From the NCBI GenBank assembly GCA_000223255.2, contig AFUT01000004.1, positions 89,630-153,629 on the forward strand: a stretch of 64,000 bases of DNA, read 5' to 3'. Under the pieces are notes generated by a model. It saw nothing but the letters and a program-made list of their open reading frames with translations, did not search any database and was not told the origin of the DNA. Below, in pieces: positions 61,301 to 64,000 of the stretch. Each line of letters begins with the position of its first letter. Position 1 is the first letter of the stretch. The translations under genes and the position numbers were made by a program. This DNA comes from Streptococcus infantis SK970. GTDB taxonomy: Bacteria > Bacillota > Bacilli > Lactobacillales > Streptococcaceae.

Positions 61301-64000
61301 TTTTCTGGCTTAACATTTGGAACTTCAACTGTTACAAGATTTGACTGATAACTATTACCAAAGTCAATTTGTTTAAAGCCATTCTTGACTTTCTCCCCTG
61401 CTTTAACCAGGAGTTTAGCTGGGAGATCAATCGTCACATTTTTGTTTTCTTCACGTAGTTTTGGTAGAAACTCTTAGAATCCTTGGCTACCCAGAGATAG
61501 AACTCACCTTTAGGATTCAAGTTCAATTCCTTCAGGATATTCTTGATTGCATCTGTACGTCCTTTATCTGAAAGCACGTGATACATATCAAAGAGATTTT
61601 TCACGTCTTGACCTGCTGCAGTCATTTTGATATTGCCTTGATAAACTGAGAATGCACCATCTTGAACATCATCCAGGATTCCAAACTTCTTACCAAGTGC
61701 TTGCGCTGAAGCAAGAGTTTTGGTGTATGGGCTATAATCAGTCATCAAGCGGAAGGTCACGTTGCGGTCAAATGTTGTCGCACCATTGATATCCTTACCA
61801 GAACGATCCAGAACAGCTTTGACTGGTCTTGGTGGTTTTGGTGTTTCGGTGGTAACAGTGTTTGAGTACACCTCGTATTTATTCACTAACACTTTATAAG
61901 TGTTGTCATAGAAACCTTTATCATAGATTGGCTTCCAGGTAATCACAGGAGCTGCTAGACGCTTCCCTTCGTAGGTTGCAGTAAAGGTATACGTATTCTT
62001 TCCTGCATCATAGGCAACGCCCCATCCTGCTTTCTCTGCAGCTGCCTTTGTAACAGCAACATCAGGAATTGCTCCAGCTTCAAGCGGATCAATGATGGTA
62101 ATCTTATCCCCTTTTTAAGGTTCGCATAAATATTGTCATGATGCAATGTATAAAGCTGAGTAGCATTTTTAGCTACGGTTTGACCGTTTGTATTGGCCTT
62201 ATCTGTATCTGCTACAGATTTGCGGACAACTGGCTTATACTGCAATTTGTAGCCGTGATAGCTTGCAGATAATTTCTGATTTTTGGTTTCAGAAAGAGTT
62301 TTAAGAGCCAAGGTTGGCTTAACTGGATTCTTCGCTTTTACCAATTCAGCTGATACAGGTTCCGGCTTAACTGGCTTCACGGTTGTTTTAGTAATGGTTG
62401 CAGTAGCTGGAATTTCAACAACTGGCGTTACAACCTTCGTATTCAAAGCGAACCAGTAAGTTTGACCATTTGGATTATCTGGTCCATCCCATTGGATAAA
62501 TTCGGTTGTGAAGGCTGTCCCTTTCTTGAAAACACCAAGTGCAGCGCCCTTGTATTGGTAAGGTGAGTCAGATGTATCCCAAAGATGCCCTACATCTTCT
62601 TGGCGGTTGTAGTCTTCAGCGTAAACATAACCATAATTCTTGTTATAGGTTACAGTTGAGCCGTTAATTTCAACATGAGTTCCGTTAATGGCTTTCGCAC
62701 CTTCCCAACCAATAATATTATGGTTGAGTGAGGAATAGGTCAGGGTTGCAGGAGTCTTTTCACTTGCTTGGAAGGCTACTTCTTTCCCATCCACATTGTA
62801 GTAGTAGGTATCCGTAACCAAGAAATTCATGTAGTCTGCTGCTCCACCAGCTCCATCATTACGAGCTACTACAAATCCTTCTGTTGGATCGTTCAGGACA
62901 TAGACATCATTCAATCCTGTCTTCCCTTGATTAAGAATCTCGAATTTTCGATGGATACGAGAAATATCATGCTTTTTACCATCTGCAGTTGAAACGGTCA
63001 AACCTTTCAGTTTAGTGTAGTCAACTTCTGTTTTCCATCCAGTGCCAACATCCTTGTATTTCAAGACTTTAGTTGAGTCAAGAACACGAGTATAGCCTGA
63101 TGTACCATTTGATGAGGCGATGTAATCTTTAGTAGTTACATGCGCTCCTGAAGCCGAGGACTTCACTGTTGCTTCAGGATTTGCTGTCGCAACACTAAGG
63201 GCTTGCAAGACTACTTCTTTAGTGTAGCCTTCCGTACTTGTTTTAGATTGAAGTTCATTGTATTTCTTCTGCCAGTCTGCTTGTGCTTTCTTAGCCTTGT
63301 TATAAGCTGCTTGGTTTTGTTTCCCAATTTGCTTAGCTTCATCAGCTGAAGAAACTTCTTGAGTTTTAGAGGTTAAAAGTACACCAGAGTTTTTCAAATC
63401 TGTTGATTTACGATCAGCATCTTGATTGACTTGATCACTAGCATTCTTCTTCTCTGTGTAGGCAGCCATGAGGGCTTTGTTAAGCTCCACTTTGCCTTTT
63501 GCAGTCGCAATAGCCTGGTCATTTTGTTTCTTCAATGCTTCGACTTCTGCGACTGAAGAGACCGTACGTGTAACGACTTTAACGTCAACCTTTTCTTTCT
63601 TCAGCTGTTCAGATGCGCTTTCTACCGCTTTGTTTAGAGCAGTAGCTTGTTCAACAGTAGTATCATAGGTCCCTTTTTCAACCAGGTAATCTGCTACTGC
63701 TTTCTTGTTATCTGACAAGACCTGTTTAGCTGTTTGAGTAGCTTTCTTGTTTTGGTCTGCTGAACCATCTGTGGCAGTTGAACCGTCATTCGTTACTGTG
63801 ACAGTTGTTTCCCCTTCATGCTTGGCTTTTTCATCAGCTACAAATTGATTGTTAGCTTGAATAGCTTTTTGCGCTTCCTTGAAGGCTGTATTGTTTTCAA
63901 CTTGTTTTGTAGTCGCTTCTTCAAGTTCCTTGACTTGCTTGTCCTGATCTTGTTTAATCTCAGACTTAGACTGTTCAAGTTTTGGAGCAGTGGTATCTGT

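Larger units (their letters stand above)
44317..64000. mobile_element. Conjugative element with type IV secretion module (part; right end outside window)
   Basis: All genes from 44352 to the edge read leftwards and belong to conjugation, partition, SSB or a large adhesin. VirD4, VirB4/TrsE-like, TrsD-like, PrgI/TrsC, TrbL-like and CHAP-lysozyme proteins are recognisable. ParA and an RHH protein suggest plasmid ancestry or a replicating circular form. No integrase, relaxase or att repeat is seen, so whether this is an ICE, an integrated plasmid, or an assembly join next to rpsL cannot be settled from the window. Confidence 0.75.
60017..64000 (-). pseudogene. Antigen I/II-like LPXTG adhesin, frameshifted, 5' end outside window
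   Basis: Cell-wall-anchored adhesin. From the right edge: Ala/Lys-rich coiled-coil repeats (KEAQKAIQANNQFVADEKAK), a GbpC/Spa-like V domain (HRKFEILNQGKTGLNDVYVL, FIQWDGPDNPNGQTYWFAL), a Pro/Val linker, a first C domain, then two near-identical C domains, and the sorting signal LPNTGSAASMLPVVGM plus RKSKEN at 60017. Frame breaks at plus 62112-62116, 61439-61443 and 60713-60716 each restore with one extra A/T. Adhesins of this type on conjugative elements can promote mating contact; the host or partner target is unknown. Confidence 0.87.

Overview
The window looks like the chromosome of a mitis-group Streptococcus (S. mitis, S. oralis, S. infantis or S. pneumoniae relatives). The proteins and local gene orders are those of that group: secA with two DAHP synthases, acpS and alr; nrdR-dnaB-dnaI-nitroreductase-der; pepF-rsmE-prmA; and rpsL-rpsG-fusA-polC-pepS. 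G+C is low, SD-led starts are common, and promoters are clear sigma-A type.

Layout. 1-30,880 is mostly housekeeping genes: the secA operon (1-5,730), a LemA/TPM pair, a replication and nucleotide-regulation operon (7,497-12,107), a GntR-controlled ABC exporter, lrgAB, a MarR-DUF4649-thioredoxin cluster with two matching palindromic operators, an aquaporin, a DUF1307 lipoprotein, pepF/rsmE/prmA, and rarA. Two small accessory insertions interrupt it. One (about 23,492-25,247) is flanked by a perfect 30-bp direct repeat. The other (26,878-30,030) lies at the 3' end of a tRNA-Lys gene that follows a 6S RNA gene; it is flanked by a roughly 53-bp att-like repeat and has no integrase. From 30,071 to 43,998 come a broken membrane-protein gene, a lipoprotein, queA, a LysR regulator, pepS, an Imm26-like gene, polC and the str operon.

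From about 44,080 to the right edge lies a conjugative element read leftwards. It holds an ISLre2-type transposase, a ParA/RHH partition pair, and a type IV secretion module whose order (PrgI/TrsC, TrsD-like, VirB4/TrsE-like, small protein, lysozyme-CHAP, bitopic protein) recalls Gram-positive plasmids of the pSK41/pMRC01 kind. It continues with a multi-pass TrbL/VirB6-like protein, a single BRCT protein, a lipoprotein, a very large VirD4 coupling protein, an SSB and an antigen I/II-like LPXTG adhesin cut by the window edge. No relaxase or integrase is visible. Three transfer promoters share one conserved box at a fixed distance from the -10. A second palindromic motif recurs six times in the element's intergenic regions, including just downstream of a perfect consensus promoter for parA. 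Near the element's left end two small RNAs, each with its own promoter and terminator, overlap head-on.

A caution for any reader: secA, pepF, a LysR gene, the transposase, a membrane protein, the adhesin, a cargo gene and the 3' end of fusA are all frameshifted by what looks like one missing base in an A or T run. Because secA and fusA are essential, this is best explained as sequencing or consensus error rather than gene decay.
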